Positions 31,541 through 41,063 of a DNA stretch of 64,000 bases are shown piece after piece (the first letter of the stretch is position 1; each line of letters starts with the position of its first letter). The notes beneath the pieces were generated by a model. That model was given only the letters and a program-made list of their open reading frames with translations. It made no database searches and was not told the DNA's origin. This stretch comes from JAZOTK01 sp045534775 (lineage in GTDB: Bacteria; Bacillota; Clostridia; RUG12999), in contig JAZSKI010000049.1 of assembly GCA_045534775.1 (NCBI GenBank), positions 1 through 64,000 on the forward strand, read 5' to 3'. The translations under genes were made by a program, and so were the position numbers.

Positions 31541-33440
31541 ATGAAAGAAATTATTGTTCCGGTTGTATATAACACCGTCGACCGTTGCGGACGCAAGGAA
31601 ATTACAGACGCTCTTAAGCAAGCGAATGTGTCCCGCGTTTTTATAGGGTTTGGTCAGTATTTTTACGATGAAAAAACGTCTGGAATCCTTTAAAATCCTT
31701 AAAGAAAGTATTGATTATTTTAAAAACCAAGGCTTTAAGGTCGGTGTGTGGCATTGGTCCTTCTGGATAAAGGATTTTAGCCCTTTTACCATGATAACAG
31801 GTGCAGACGGCAAGGTATCCTCCGGCTTTACCTGTCCCTTTGATAATGATTTTATAAAATTTGCCGGTGATTTTACTAAAGAGTTAGCCCATTTAGGTAT
31901 TGACTCAATTCTCCTTGACGATGACTACCGTTTCGGTCATTTAGATGTTGCAAACGGCTGTATGTGTGACAAGCATCTGACAAAAATCAGAGAAATTTCA
32001 GGTGAAGAAATAAGCCGTGAGGAGCTTAGTAAAAAAATTCTTGTAGGCGGTAAAAACAAGTGCCGCAGTGCATAGATGCAGGCAAACGACGAATCTTTGA
32101 TTTCCTTCGCCAAGGAGCTGCGTAAAGCCTTAGATACAGTTGACAGCAGTATCAGAATGGGATATTGCAGTTGTATGACGAATTGGGATAACGATGGTAC
32201 TGATCCTGTTTCCATTGCCAAAGCTCTTGCCGGCGATACAATCCCGTTTTTAAGACTTATCGGTGCTCCCTATTGGCATTATGACAGACTGTTCGATCAG
32301 GATTTGCAAGGTGTTATAGAGGTTGAACGATTAAAGCTGACCTGGGCAGGAAATCAAGGTGTTGAAATAACCTGCGAGGGTGATGCTTATCCCCATATCA
32401 GCCATTATTGCAAGGTCAGCCATATGGAAGTCTTCCACACAGCAATGCTTGCAGACGGCAGAGCTGATGGTTATATAAAATATATGATAACCTATAACAC
32501 CTCCCACAAAAGATATAATGAGAAAATAGCTTCTCATATCAGGAATATGCCTTTATATAAGGATGTTTCGAGAATTTTCGACAATAAGACTGCCGTAGGA
32601 GTACGGATTTTTGAGTTCCAGCACAAGCTTGAGAATATGGACTTGCCTGAGGAATATTGCGGAAATGAAAAAATTGCTCATCTCGTATTCTCACAGGGAG
32701 CAAAAGCAATGGCGGCTCTCAGTATTCCTACAACCTATGATGAAACTGAATGTCCCGGTGTTATTTTTGGTGAAAATGCAAAATATGTAACAGAGGAAAA
32801 TCTTAAATACGGTGCGATTTTAGACCTTGATGCCGCCAAAATTCTTGAAAAGCGCGGTATAGATACAGAGCTTGCAAAAATTGGAGAAAGCCTTAACGCC
32901 AACGGCGGCGGTGTCGATTCTGCAGAGGAATATTATGTGACTGAAGACGACTATGCAAAGTGTTTCGGACGGTTTGATGCCTTTGCTACTGAGCTGAAGG
33001 AAGGGGCAACAGTAGAAAGCTATTATGTCATAGATGAGAAAAAGCTCCCTAACGTATATACCTATGAAAACAAAGATGGACTGCGTTTTCTTGTGATAGC
33101 CGTTAAAATGTTTTCTTCCGATGACAGAGTATTCAAACATATTTTAAGACAGCTGCAATTTATCCGCTATATTGAGTGTATAAGCAGAAAGCCGTTGCCT
33201 GCTGTGTGCAGTGAGCATCCCGAGCTTTATATGATGGTGAAGCGAAATGGAAAAGAACCCGCAGTGGAGTTATGGAATTTGTCCGATGACGGTATTGAAA
33301 GCCCCATCATCATGGATAAAAATATAGAAAATGCAGAATTTATAAATTGCGCCGGTAGCTTCAAAGAAAATATCGTAAATATTTCTCCCTTGCAGCCGCA
33401 CAGCTTTGCATTTTTTAATATTACGGAGGAATTAGTGTGA
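31541..33440 (+). pseudogene. Disrupted barrel-type glycoside-hydrolase-like gene
   Basis: A strong ribosome site (TAGGAGG) precedes ATG 31541. The frame runs 46 codons to a TAA; at a run of six A (31671-31676) a +1 shift leads into the continuing frame (DEK-RLESFKILKES). This frame has an amber TAG at 32073 and then runs on in phase to 33440. Removing the extra A and reading TAG as Trp (TGG) restores one protein of about 630 aa. It looks like a (beta/alpha)8 hydrolase (VGVWHWSFWI, SILLDDDYRFGH, GYCSCMTNWDNDG) with a C-terminal beta domain, but I cannot assign a family. The C-terminal 454-codon frame could still be translated, though no ribosome site precedes its ATG. It lies between a broken glycosidase and a DMT transporter. 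Confidence 0.75.
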
Positions 33441-34288
33441 ATTTTTTAATACTTTCGGTTATAGTTTTAAGTGTTTCTTCCCGGAATATTTTCCGAAAAA
33501 TATATTCTGACAAACGAGGAAAGGAAAATATTTACATATTTAATATGGTGGCGGCTATTACATCTATAATCTTTTTCCTTTTATGGTCAAGAGGAAATTT
33601 GAAATTTGATTTAACCACCACCTTATATGCTGTCGGCTTCGGTATTTGTTTTCTTACCTGTATGACAGGAATGGGCTTTGCCATCAAATACGGATCTTTG
33701 TCCCTTACTTCACTTGTGTTGTCTTATTCCCTGATAATACCGACTCTACACGGCATCATCTTTTTAAAAGAAGCTGTAAAGCCTGCTCTTATCATAGGTC
33801 TTTTACTACTTTTAGCTTCTTTATATTTAATAAACAAGAGCGATGAAAAGTCAAAAATCACTCTGAAATGGGGCGTATTTGCACTTTTGGCATTTTTAGG
33901 CAATGGTGGCTGTTCAACCGTTCAAAAAATGCAACAGGTTGCTTGCGGCGGTAACTATAAAAATGAATTTATGATATTTGCCATGCTAGTGGTTGCTGTC
34001 GTTATGGCAGTAAAGGGACTCCTTATAGACCGCGATTTTGAACAGCTTTCTTTTAAAAACGGCGGCATTTGTGCCCCTGCTTACGGCTGTGCTAACGCCC
34101 TTGCCAACCTGCTTGTAATGGTTCTTTCAGGTTTAATGTCATCATCACTTATGTTCCCCACCATATCAGGCGGGGGTATAATCGTCACATGGATAGTTTC
34201 AAAATTTTTCTTTAAAGAAAAACTCACCACTATGCAAAACGCAGGAGTAATCCTCGGCATAGCGGCGGTAGTAATACTAAGCATATAA
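33437..34288 (+). CDS. DMT-superfamily transporter (EamA-like)
   Basis: A 283-aa membrane protein with about ten helices in two repeats; LTSLVLSYSLIIPTLHGIIFLKEAV (split) and the closing IIVTWIVSKFFFKEKLTTMQNAGVI (split) are typical drug/metabolite transporter ends of each half. The start is GTG at 33437, overlapping the preceding stop by 4 bp, with CGGAGGA well placed. It is the only apparently intact gene of the carbohydrate locus. The substrate is unknown. Confidence 0.85.
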   Translation: MNFLILSVIVLSVSSRNIFRKIYSDKRGKENIYIFNMVAAITSIIFFLLWSRGNLKFDLTTTLYAVGFGICFLTCMTGMGFAIKYGSLSLTSLVLSYSLIIPTLHGIIFLKEAVKPALIIGLLLLLASLYLINKSDEKSKITLKWGVFALLAFLGNGGCSTVQKMQQVACGGNYKNEFMIFAMLVVAVVMAVKGLLIDRDFEQLSFKNGGICAPAYGCANALANLLVMVLSGLMSSSLMFPTISGGGIIVTWIVSKFFFKEKLTTMQNAGVILGIAAVVILSI

Positions 34289-34310
34289 AGTTTTGATGTG
34301 ATATAAGACA

Positions 34311-34344
34311 TTTGCAGGGGCGATTCGTGAATCGCCCCTGCAAA
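34311..34344. repeat. Palindromic GGGGCGATTCGTGAATCGCCCC element, likely a terminator
   Basis: A 15-bp stem (34311-34325 with 34330-34344) has a CGTG loop, followed by AATTTCTTTT. It sits between convergent genes and can end both. Palindromes of this GGGGCGATTC type are dispersed in many bacterial genomes, so it may be a small repeat that also serves as terminator. Confidence 0.75.
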
Positions 34345-34352
34345 AATTTCTT

Positions 34353-35378
34353 TTATATTATCAGCATCGCATCTCCGAAGCTGAAAAATCTGTATTTTTC
34401 TTCTACCGCTTGTTTATAGGCTTTCATAGTGGTTTCGTAGCCTGCAAAGGCGCTTACCAGCATTATAAGCGTAGATTTCGGCAGATGGAAATTTGTGATT
34501 ATGGCATCGGGGATTTTGAATTCATAGCCGGGATAAATAAAAATATTTGTACTGCTGCTACCCGGTACTATATGTCCTTTCCTGTCCGCCGCCGATTCAA
34601 GACTGCGGCAGGAGGTTGTCCCTACGGCGATTACTCTTCCTCCCTGTGCTTTTGTTTTGTTTATCAGCTCCGCCGCTTCTTCCGATACGGTATAATATTC
34701 TCTGTGCATTTCGTGATCCTCTACGTTTTCCGTCTTGACGGGTCTGAATGTTCCGAGCCCCACGTGGAGGGTAAGATAAGCGATATTTACACCCATTTCT
34801 TTTATTTCCTCAAGGAGCTTATCCGTAAAATGCAGACCTGCCGTAGGAGCCGCTGCCGAGCCTTCATTTTTGGCATATACCGTCTGGTATCTTTCCTTAT
34901 CTTCTAATTTTTCCGTTATATAATGCGGCAAGGGCATTTCGCCCAGCTCATCTAAAATTGTTTCAAATACACCATCATATTCAAAGGTTACTATTCTGTC
35001 GCCGTCATCCTTTACCTCGGCGATTTCCGCCTTAAGCCTGCCGTCGCCGAATACTACGCGGTGACCCTCTTTCAGTCTTCTGCCGGGGCGCACTATAGAC
35101 TCCCACTGTGTCTGCGAGAGGCGTTTTAATAATAAAAATTCCACCTCTGTACCGCTGTCCTCACGGCGACCATAAAGTCTTGCGGGAATAACTCTGGTAT
35201 CATTTAAAACCAGACAATCGCCTTTTTTCAGCATTGACTTTATATCGGCAAAATGCTTGTTTTCCACCTCGCCCGTAGTACGACTTACACACATAAGCCT
35301 CGAAGCATCACGCTGTTTAAGCGGTGTTTGTGCTATCAGCTCCTGAGGAAGCTCGTAATCAAAAATTTCTAATTTCAT
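34353..35378 (-). CDS. queA: tRNA ribosyltransferase-isomerase QueA
   Basis: Transfers and rearranges the ribosyl part of SAM onto preQ1 in tRNA, forming epoxyqueuosine. At 341 aa it matches the family. [15 protein letters not shown] at the N-terminus, [13 protein letters not shown] (near residue 55), [10 protein letters not shown] (near 178), [10 protein letters not shown] (near 207) and [16 protein letters not shown] (near 295) are family signatures. Its start overlaps the rqcH stop by 4 bp. No tgt or preQ1 riboswitch is in the window. Confidence 0.96.
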   Translation of the reverse strand: MKLEIFDYELPQELIAQTPLKQRDASRLMCVSRTTGEVENKHFADIKSMLKKGDCLVLNDTRVIPARLYGRREDSGTEVEFLLLKRLSQTQWESIVRPGRRLKEGHRVVFGDGRLKAEIAEVKDDGDRIVTFEYDGVFETILDELGEMPLPHYITEKLEDKERYQTVYAKNEGSAAAPTAGLHFTDKLLEEIKEMGVNIAYLTLHVGLGTFRPVKTENVEDHEMHREYYTVSEEAAELINKTKAQGGRVIAVGTTSCRSLESAADRKGHIVPGSSSTNIFIYPGYEFKIPDAIITNFHLPKSTLIMLVSAFAGYETTMKAYKQAVEEKYRFFSFGDAMLII

Positions 35379-37123
35379 TTCATCATCCCATTAATTTTAT
35401 TTTCATCAGGTGTAATATATACCGTTTTATAATCCGTATATATTACCATACCCGGTTTTGCTCCCGATGGTTTTTTTACATATTTTATTGTGGTATAATC
35501 CACCGGCACATTCCCCGATTTTCTTGCCCTTGAATGATAGGCGGCAAGAGCCGCCGCTTCCTCTATGGTAGTATCGGGGACGCTTTTTTTATCCGTTATA
35601 ATAACCGTATGAGAGCCGGGAATGTTTTTGGTATGGAACCAAATGTCGTGGTTTTTAGCTATTTTCAGGGTCAGATTGTCATTTTGCCTGTTGTTTCTGC
35701 CAACTAAAATTTCAAACCCGTCACTGCTTATATATCTGTCGGGCATAGACGGCTTTTCCTTTTTGCCTTTACCTTTATTTTTAATCCTGATATAGCCTTC
35801 TTCCTCCAGCTCAATTTTTATTTCGCCCAGCACCTTGACATCCTCGCAATTTTCAAGGTTGCACAAAACCGTTTCAAGATATTCAATATCCGCAAGTGAT
35901 TGTTTCAGCTGGACTGCCGCCGCCTGAGCCGTACTTTTAAGTTTATTATATTTCCCGTAATATTTCTGCGCATTTTCCGAAGGAGTAAGCTCGCCTTCGA
36001 GGGGTATTTCTACAATTTTCCCTTCATCAAAATAATTTTCCAGCACAGCTCTTTTATCGCCCTTTTGAATGCGGTAAATATTTGCCGTTATTAAATCACC
36101 GCAAAATCTGTAATAATCGCACTTATCCGCTTCATCTACAGCTTGCTGCTGTAAAACAGCCTTCTTTCTGCAGCGTTGAAGTAAATTTGTAACAGTTTTA
36201 ATTGTATCGGCACTTTTTTGTGCAAATCTGCTGCGGCGTTCACGCTCGCCGTAAAAGCTGTCGGGATATACTGCAAGTAGAGGTATTTTCTCAATTTTAC
36301 CGTATTGTGTAAGCTCAATTGCTGAAAAATCAAGAGGTTTGCCCGTATCGTCAAACACTACAGACGGAGTGAAGCATCCGTCCCTGATTTTCTCAAATTC
36401 CTTTAAAATTTCTTCAGCAATTTTCAGAACCTGCGTTCGCGATACCTCCATATAAGCTATGTCCGTTATGCCACAGCCGCGATAGACAAATTCTCTTGCA
36501 ACAGCAGGAGAAATTCCACCGAATTTTTCCAATATATATTTATCGGTTTTCTTCTCGTTGGGGCAATCAAAAAGTGTTTCCGTTATCTCCTCTGCCGAAA
36601 TCTCAAAAGGTGAAAGCTTTTCCTGAGCAGGAGGATTTTCATATTCAATCCCCGGCAAAACCATTCTTACGGAGCTGACAGAAGCATCTACCCTGCGCAC
36701 ACAGTCAACTACTCTTCCTTCACTATTTACGAGAATTATGTTGCTGTGTCTGCCCATTATCTCTGTAACAAACCTGAAAACTGTTATATCTCCAAGCTCG
36801 GTGCGGTTTTCTATCTCAAATTCTATTATGCGTTCTATCCCCAGTTGCTTTATATTTATAATTTTTCCGCCAAGAAGATGCTTTCTCATAAGCATACAAA
36901 AAGTCGGTGGGGTCAGCGGATTTTCTCTTGCAACAGATGTCAGATGTACTCTCGGAATTGAGGGATTGCAGCTGAAAAACACTTTATAATTATTCCCCTG
37001 TGACCTTACTGCCATAACAACGCTGTCGCTGTCGGGCATATAAATTTTATCGACTCTGCCACCCGTAAGAAGGTTGCAAAGCTCGTGGGTAATACAACCT
37101 ACCGTTATTCCGTCAAATGCCAT
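35375..37123 (-). CDS. rqcH: Rqc2 homolog RqcH (NFACT protein)
   Basis: In Firmicutes RqcH binds stalled 50S subunits and recruits Ala-tRNA to add C-terminal alanine tails marking nascent chains for decay. The 582-aa protein has the NFACT-N domain ([35 protein letters not shown]), coiled coils (about 280-440) and the NFACT-R domain ([16 protein letters not shown] near 497). The start is chosen at 37123 since GGAGG lies just upstream; it would be inside the N-terminus if 37135 were used. It shares a 4-bp overlap with queA. Confidence 0.95.
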   Translation of the reverse strand: MAFDGITVGCITHELCNLLTGGRVDKIYMPDSDSVVMAVRSQGNNYKVFFSCNPSIPRVHLTSVARENPLTPPTFCMLMRKHLLGGKIINIKQLGIERIIEFEIENRTELGDITVFRFVTEIMGRHSNIILVNSEGRVVDCVRRVDASVSSVRMVLPGIEYENPPAQEKLSPFEISAEEITETLFDCPNEKKTDKYILEKFGGISPAVAREFVYRGCGITDIAYMEVSRTQVLKIAEEILKEFEKIRDGCFTPSVVFDDTGKPLDFSAIELTQYGKIEKIPLLAVYPDSFYGERERRSRFAQKSADTIKTVTNLLQRCRKKAVLQQQAVDEADKCDYYRFCGDLITANIYRIQKGDKRAVLENYFDEGKIVEIPLEGELTPSENAQKYYGKYNKLKSTAQAAAVQLKQSLADIEYLETVLCNLENCEDVKVLGEIKIELEEEGYIRIKNKGKGKKEKPSMPDRYISSDGFEILVGRNNRQNDNLTLKIAKNHDIWFHTKNIPGSHTVIITDKKSVPDTTIEEAAALAAYHSRARKSGNVPVDYTTIKYVKKPSGAKPGMVIYTDYKTVYITPDENKINGMMK

Positions 37124-37177
37124 TTCATCCTCCATTCTGCCACCGTAAACGGCGGCATATTGTGTCCTTGAACACTT

Positions 37178-37375
37178 TTAGATAACTATCTCGGGCTGGT
37201 CTTTTGATGTTTCAACAGCACCGTTAATAAGTACAAAATCCGGATTTGTCTTTACTACCGGCATTTCAGGCTCTGTTGCCGCGCCTCTCCATTAAGATGC
37301 CTCCTCGCTTTGAGGGTCAGAAACAACCGGAATCACAAAATCGCCGTTTTCTCTGCATTTAAGAATACGTTTCAT
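37178..37375 (-). pseudogene. Short degenerate reading frame, unknown
   Basis: Minus strand from ATG 37375: KRILKCRENGDFVIPVVSDP then EEAS and an in-frame TAA; the same frame continues WRGAATEPEMPVVKTNPDFV to a second stop at 37178. The two halves read like one 65-aa protein broken by a nonsense codon. I do not recognise it. There is a gene-free stretch on either side, and no clear ribosome site. It could be chance. Confidence 0.35.
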
Positions 37376-37448
37376 TTATGCCATCTCGAAAATAATAATA
37401 TTTATTATATGATTTTGTAAAGTTAGGGACAAAATTTTTTGATCCTTT

Positions 37449-37579
37449 TAAAGGCTTCCCCTCGAGGGGAAGCTGTCACGAAGTGACTGATGAGGTGTAG
37501 CTTGCAAGCAATAGTTGTTTCATTTTCACCTCATCCGAGTTGCTTCGCAACCCACCTTCCCCTCAAGGGGAAGGCTTTT
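37449..37579. repeat. MITE-like palindromic repeat element
   Basis: The ends are inverted: TAAAGGCTTCCCCT (from 37449) and AGGGGAAGGCTTTTA (to about 37580). Inside, AGGGGAAGC and CTTCCCCT form end hairpins and TGATGAGGTG (37489-37498) pairs with CACCTCATC. Elements with 'CTTCCCC-AGGGGAAG ... GATGAGGTG ... CACCTCATC ... CTTCCCC' are, as I recall, scattered in gut Clostridia. No transposase is encoded. The gene-free stretch 37124-37626 holds only this and the degenerate frame. Confidence 0.7.
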
Positions 37580-37626
37580 ATCCCTTACATATCAAAGTTT
37601 AGAATTCGCGAACGATTTAGATGCCG

Positions 37627-38067
37627 TCAAAAATGTGCCTCATAATAATAAAAGTTATCTCTGATTTTTTCTGTGTAATATCTGTTATACTGATAATCAG
37701 TTGAATATCCTTCCCCATCTTTTTTCAGTAAATCCGTATCACAATACATTGTTCCGCACCAAATTGCCTTTGGCAAATTGTCTTCCGTATAATAGAAACC
37801 ATAATCATGTGATGATGGAGCAATACCAAAGCCTCCACAATAAAAATCAATTCCCTCTTCTGCAATGTCAACAGACTCAATTCTGCTTAAATTCAAAGAA
37901 TCGGAGAAATCTTGTTCAACAACATCAGAAAGTAATAGTTCATAATTTTCATTCACAAGTATAAAAATTTCTTCTTTTGCATCTTTATCAAAAAAGACTT
38001 TTTTAAATAAGAATGTAATGACTATGACTAAAAGTATTGATAATATAATTTTAATTGGTTTTTTCAT
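37627..38067 (-). CDS. Membrane-anchored hypothetical protein (146 aa)
   Basis: One N-terminal hydrophobic segment (residues 5-24, no lipobox) is followed by a mainly acidic, Tyr-rich extracellular part ending YYYEAHF. Cys near 77, 104 and 109 (FYCGGFG, IWCGTMYCD) could form disulfides. I do not recognise a characterised family; similar small anchored proteins occur in Clostridia. It lies directly upstream of the end of the four-helix-bundle gene (no gap), so both are likely one transcript from the hairpin-rich leader. Confidence 0.65.
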   Translation of the reverse strand: MKKPIKIILSILLVIVITFLFKKVFFDKDAKEEIFILVNENYELLLSDVVEQDFSDSLNLSRIESVDIAEEGIDFYCGGFGIAPSSHDYGFYYTEDNLPKAIWCGTMYCDTDLLKKDGEGYSTDYQYNRYYTEKIRDNFYYYEAHF

Positions 38068-38433
38068 TTAATCGCCTTTACTTTGGTTTTCCTTTGCAGT
38101 ATTTACTGACTTAACAAGCATCCGCCTGATGATGCCACATTCATTCAATAGTTCCTTTGAAACCACTTCCGTTATGCAGTTTGAACCAACAAGCATTTCA
38201 ATCCAATACTCAGTTTCTATACATTCTTTTGAGGCAATATGAAACTTGTTTATAAAATCAGCTTTGCTTGCTGCACAATTTGCTTCGTGTATATTCGCTC
38301 CAATCGATGTTGAGCTACAAATGATTTGATTTATCAAAACACTTCTGCCTTTCTTCGAATCAATAGCATCGCAAACTGATATGATTTTAAGTGCAAGTTC
38401 TTTTGCTCTTTTGCGAAGTTCTGAGTCTTTCAT
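38068..38433 (-). CDS. Four-helix-bundle protein (S23/bAvd-like)
   Basis: A 121-aa all-helical protein. ELRKRAKELALKIISV and QIICSSTSIGANIHEANCAA are hallmarks of the family first described from 23S rRNA intervening sequences and related to the accessory protein of diversity-generating retroelements. Some members bind nucleic acid. The ATG at 38433 is placed correctly relative to AAGGA; the ATG at 38448 overlaps it. No reverse transcriptase or variable repeat is nearby. The 5' leader contains several hairpins with TGAAGTT repeats (38470-38596). Function here is unknown. Confidence 0.85.
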   Translation of the reverse strand: MKDSELRKRAKELALKIISVCDAIDSKKGRSVLINQIICSSTSIGANIHEANCAASKADFINKFHIASKECIETEYWIEMLVGSNCITEVVSKELLNECGIIRRMLVKSVNTAKENQSKGD

Positions 38434-38469
38434 AAATTTGTCCTTCATATATGTCCAGTGAAGTTTTTG

Positions 38470-38596
38470 ATTCTCAAAAGTGAAGTTAAGTTTGCCACTT
38501 CACCGCCAGGTGAAACTTCACTATCGCAAGATATCTTCACTTGCCCACAAGGGCAAACTTAGTTAATAATTTCATCTCCAATGAAATTATTATATC
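38470..38596 (-). repeat. Hairpin-rich leader of the four-helix-bundle gene
   Basis: Minus-strand leader with three or more hairpins: ATAATTTCAT paired with ATGAAATTAT (38567-38593), TTGCCC with GGGCAA (about 38541-38556), and TTCACC with GGTGAA (about 38509-38524). TGAAGTT/AACTTCA words recur between them and down to the gene start. The sequence looks repeated and structured; it may be a mobile repeat or an RNA acted on by the encoded protein. Confidence 0.6.
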
Positions 38597-38648
38597 ATAT
38601 TAAGCAAAAATTGTCAAGAAAATTGTATTTAAATCCCATTTTGCATAC

Positions 38649-38677
38649 TTGACATATTTTACCGCAAGGTATATAAT
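38649..38677 (+). promoter_or_regulatory. Consensus sigma-A promoter of the glycosyltransferase operon
   Basis: TTGACA (38649-38654), 17 bp spacer, TATAAT (38672-38677): both boxes are perfect. It lies 35 bp before the TTG start of the GtrB-like gene. Confidence 0.88.
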
Positions 38678-38711
38678 ATATATGTGAATAAATCGAAGGT
38701 GAGGGATAAAA

Positions 38712-39656
38712 TTGAAGCTTTCTCTGATTGTTCCCTGCTACAACGAGCAGGATAATGTTGATAAGCTCCTTGAAGCTTGCAATAATGCTTTTTTAAATAG
38801 AATAGAAGATTTTGAAATAGTCTTTGTGAACGACGGCAGTATTGACGATACCCGAAACCGACTCAGAGCCATTTTTGCCGACAATAATAATATAAAAGTA
38901 ATAAATCTGTCGAGGAATTTCGGCAAGGATTCTGCCATATATGCCGGTCTTTCCCACGCCTGCGGCGATTATGTATCCATAATTGACGCCGATTTACAGC
39001 AAAGTCCTGAGATTGTAGTCGAAATGGTGGATTTTCTGGACAAGAACCCCGATTATGACTGTATTGCCGCCTATCAGGATAAACGAATTGAAGGCAAAAC
39101 TATGAGCTTTATGAAAAAGCTTTTCTACAAGCTCATTAACCACGTCTGTGAGATACCCTTTAAATCAGGTGCCAGCGATTTTCGCACCTTCAGGAAAGCT
39201 ATGGCTGACAGTATACTTCTGCTGAAGGAATATCACAGATTTTCAAAAGGAATCTTCTCGTGGGTAGGCTTTAACACCTATTATATGCCTTACCGCGTGC
39301 AGGAACGCCACGCAGGCAAAACCGCCTGGAATTTCAGAAAGCTTCTGAAATACGCCTGGAACGGGTTTGTCTCCTTCACCACCTTCCCTCTGAAGCTTGC
39401 TACGATAATGGGCGGCATCTGTGCTTTTTGTGCTTTGGTTTACACCGTTGTTGTAATTATTCAAAAGCTCTGTTTCGGTATAAATGTCCCGGGCTTCCCC
39501 ACCATCGTGGTGTTGATTTTGCTTATCGGCGGTCTCCAGCTCATAACCTTAGGCATAATCGGTGAATATATTGCTCATATATATATCGAAGGTAAGCATA
39601 GACCTATCTATATCATAAAGGAATATTTAACCTATGACGAGGTGTCTGAAAAATGA
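38712..39656 (+). CDS. Polyprenyl-phosphate glycosyltransferase, GtrB-like
   Basis: A 314-aa family-2 glycosyltransferase that moves a sugar from a nucleotide donor to undecaprenyl phosphate on the inner membrane face. The GT-A core has LIVPCYNEQDN (near residue 5), VFVNDGSIDDT (near 37) and the DXD-type SIIDADLQQSPE (near 90). Two C-terminal membrane helices (about 231-255 and 266-290) match the GtrB/DPM1-like group. The start is TTG at 38712, with GGTGAGGG upstream. The next gene overlaps it by 4 bp. Confidence 0.93.
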   Translation: MKLSLIVPCYNEQDNVDKLLEACNNAFLNRIEDFEIVFVNDGSIDDTRNRLRAIFADNNNIKVINLSRNFGKDSAIYAGLSHACGDYVSIIDADLQQSPEIVVEMVDFLDKNPDYDCIAAYQDKRIEGKTMSFMKKLFYKLINHVCEIPFKSGASDFRTFRKAMADSILLLKEYHRFSKGIFSWVGFNTYYMPYRVQERHAGKTAWNFRKLLKYAWNGFVSFTTFPLKLATIMGGICAFCALVYTVVVIIQKLCFGINVPGFPTIVVLILLIGGLQLITLGIIGEYIAHIYIEGKHRPIYIIKEYLTYDEVSEK

Positions 39657-40957
39657 AGATAAACCAATCAAAAAACACTTTTTACATTATAAGCGGATTA
39701 ATGTTTCTGCTTATGCTTTTATGTAATTTTCTGACAGGAAAATATTGTGACGATTTCGCCTATTGCTACAGCTTTGCCACTAAAGAACGAATCGACAGCC
39801 TTTTTGATATTTTTCCATCCATCTACGCTCACGGAAACATTATGAACGGCAGAGCCGTTGCTCATTTTTTTGCACAGCTTTTTCTGATGCTTCCTCCCGC
39901 AATATTCAAAATAATCAATTCAGGTATGTTTGTACTGCAGATAATTTTAATATATTTTATTGCCAAACCCGAAAAAGAGCATAACAACCTGATTTTTATG
40001 GGTGTCTTCGGTGCGGTGTGGTGCTTTGAACCTGCTTTCGGTCAGGTTAACCTCTGGCTTGACGGTGCCTGCAATTATTTATGGAGTATAGTTTTCGGGC
40101 TTATATTTATCTATCCTTTTATAAATTTATTTCTCTATGACAGAAAAATAAAAAACAAGCTTATAAAGGTGCTTTTCGTATTTACAGGCTTCATTGCCGG
40201 CGCGTATCTTGAAAATGCCTCCGCCGCCATAATTTTTGCGGCAATTCTCCTGCTTATATTGACAAAATTCCATAAAAAATACAAACTACCCATCTGCAGC
40301 ATCCTTTCCGCAGTCGCTTCAATCACAGGCTACGCCACTATGCTTATGGCTCCCGGAACCGCTAAAAACAAAGCTGCCGAGCTTACTCTCCAAACTCTTA
40401 GAGTGAATTTTATGACTGCCCTTGAAATGATGAATGAATTTCGTCCCCTTTTAATTGCTTTTACGGTATTGCTCGTCATAGCCGTTGCAATAAAAGCCGA
40501 TAAAGATAAAATCCTGCTTTCGTCAGTTTTTGCATTAACCTCGGTTTGTGCTAATTTTATTCTGACGGTTGCCAGCTATTATCCTGAGCGTTGCGCCTTT
40601 TGCAGTGCAGTATTCCTGACAGTTGCCGTTGCAATTTTAACGGCACAGCTCTTTAAAACCGAGTACAAAATACCCGTTACCGCTATGGTATGGGTTATGC
40701 TTCTTATAACAAGCTATAATCTGATGCTCGGTATAAATGACATATATGCCACAGAAAAACAACGCCGCGCAGGCGAGGAATATATTATGCTGTGCAAATC
40801 GCAAGGCATAACAGAGGTTGAACTGCCTTTAATTCAGGCAACAACCAAATACAGTCCCGCCTACGAAATTAAATATCTCGATACCGAGGACCCTACTACC
40901 TGGCCTAATTACAGTATGGCAAAATTTTACGAAATTACATCAATTATAGGTCGTTAA
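39653..40957 (+). CDS. Multi-pass membrane protein, DUF6056-like
   Basis: A 434-aa protein with about ten membrane helices and an early loop with KYCDDFAYCYSF (acidic pair after the first helix) and an NGRAVAHF segment. This resembles DUF6056 and GT-C type glycosyltransferases, where acidic residues in the first loop are catalytic. Together with the GtrB-like partner (4-bp overlap) it may transfer a lipid-linked sugar onto a surface polymer. The reaction is inferred only from the pairing and topology. Confidence 0.75.
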   Translation: MKINQSKNTFYIISGLMFLLMLLCNFLTGKYCDDFAYCYSFATKERIDSLFDIFPSIYAHGNIMNGRAVAHFFAQLFLMLPPAIFKIINSGMFVLQIILIYFIAKPEKEHNNLIFMGVFGAVWCFEPAFGQVNLWLDGACNYLWSIVFGLIFIYPFINLFLYDRKIKNKLIKVLFVFTGFIAGAYLENASAAIIFAAILLLILTKFHKKYKLPICSILSAVASITGYATMLMAPGTAKNKAAELTLQTLRVNFMTALEMMNEFRPLLIAFTVLLVIAVAIKADKDKILLSSVFALTSVCANFILTVASYYPERCAFCSAVFLTVAVAILTAQLFKTEYKIPVTAMVWVMLLITSYNLMLGINDIYATEKQRRAGEEYIMLCKSQGITEVELPLIQATTKYSPAYEIKYLDTEDPTTWPNYSMAKFYEITSIIGR

Positions 40958-40999
40958 ATTATCAGATTATTAAAAATTTCATTTTTTTTTAAAAAACTA

Positions 41000-41028
41000 T
41001 TGATTTTTTAAAAAAACTGTGATATAAT
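41000..41028 (+). promoter_or_regulatory. Predicted promoter of rpsT
   Basis: TTGATT (-35, 41000-41005), 17 bp spacer, TATAAT (-10, 41023-41028) preceded by TGTGA. Confidence 0.75.
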
Positions 41029-41063
41029 TATCAATATATATTCTTATTTGCGAGGTGAAATCA

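Noticed and set aside
31175..32075. Reassignment of TAG to an amino acid, because two in-frame TAG codons interrupt the hydrolase genes
   Set aside because: argH, pgeF, nifS and the radical SAM gene all end normally at TAG, and the interrupted genes also carry frameshifts or deletions. Nonsense mutations explain the codons better.
34281..34352. Riboswitch near queA
   Set aside because: The sequence is a simple palindrome at the 3' end of queA, between convergent genes; it is not upstream of queA.
34410..34907. Open frame on the plus strand opposite queA
   Set aside because: It mirrors a strongly conserved gene and has no ribosome site or family match.
38068..38596. Diversity-generating retroelement
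   Set aside because: The four-helix-bundle protein resembles its accessory protein, but there is no reverse transcriptase, template repeat or variable repeat in the window.
38470..38596. CRISPR array
   Set aside because: The hairpins differ in sequence and spacing, there are no equal spacers, and no cas gene is near.
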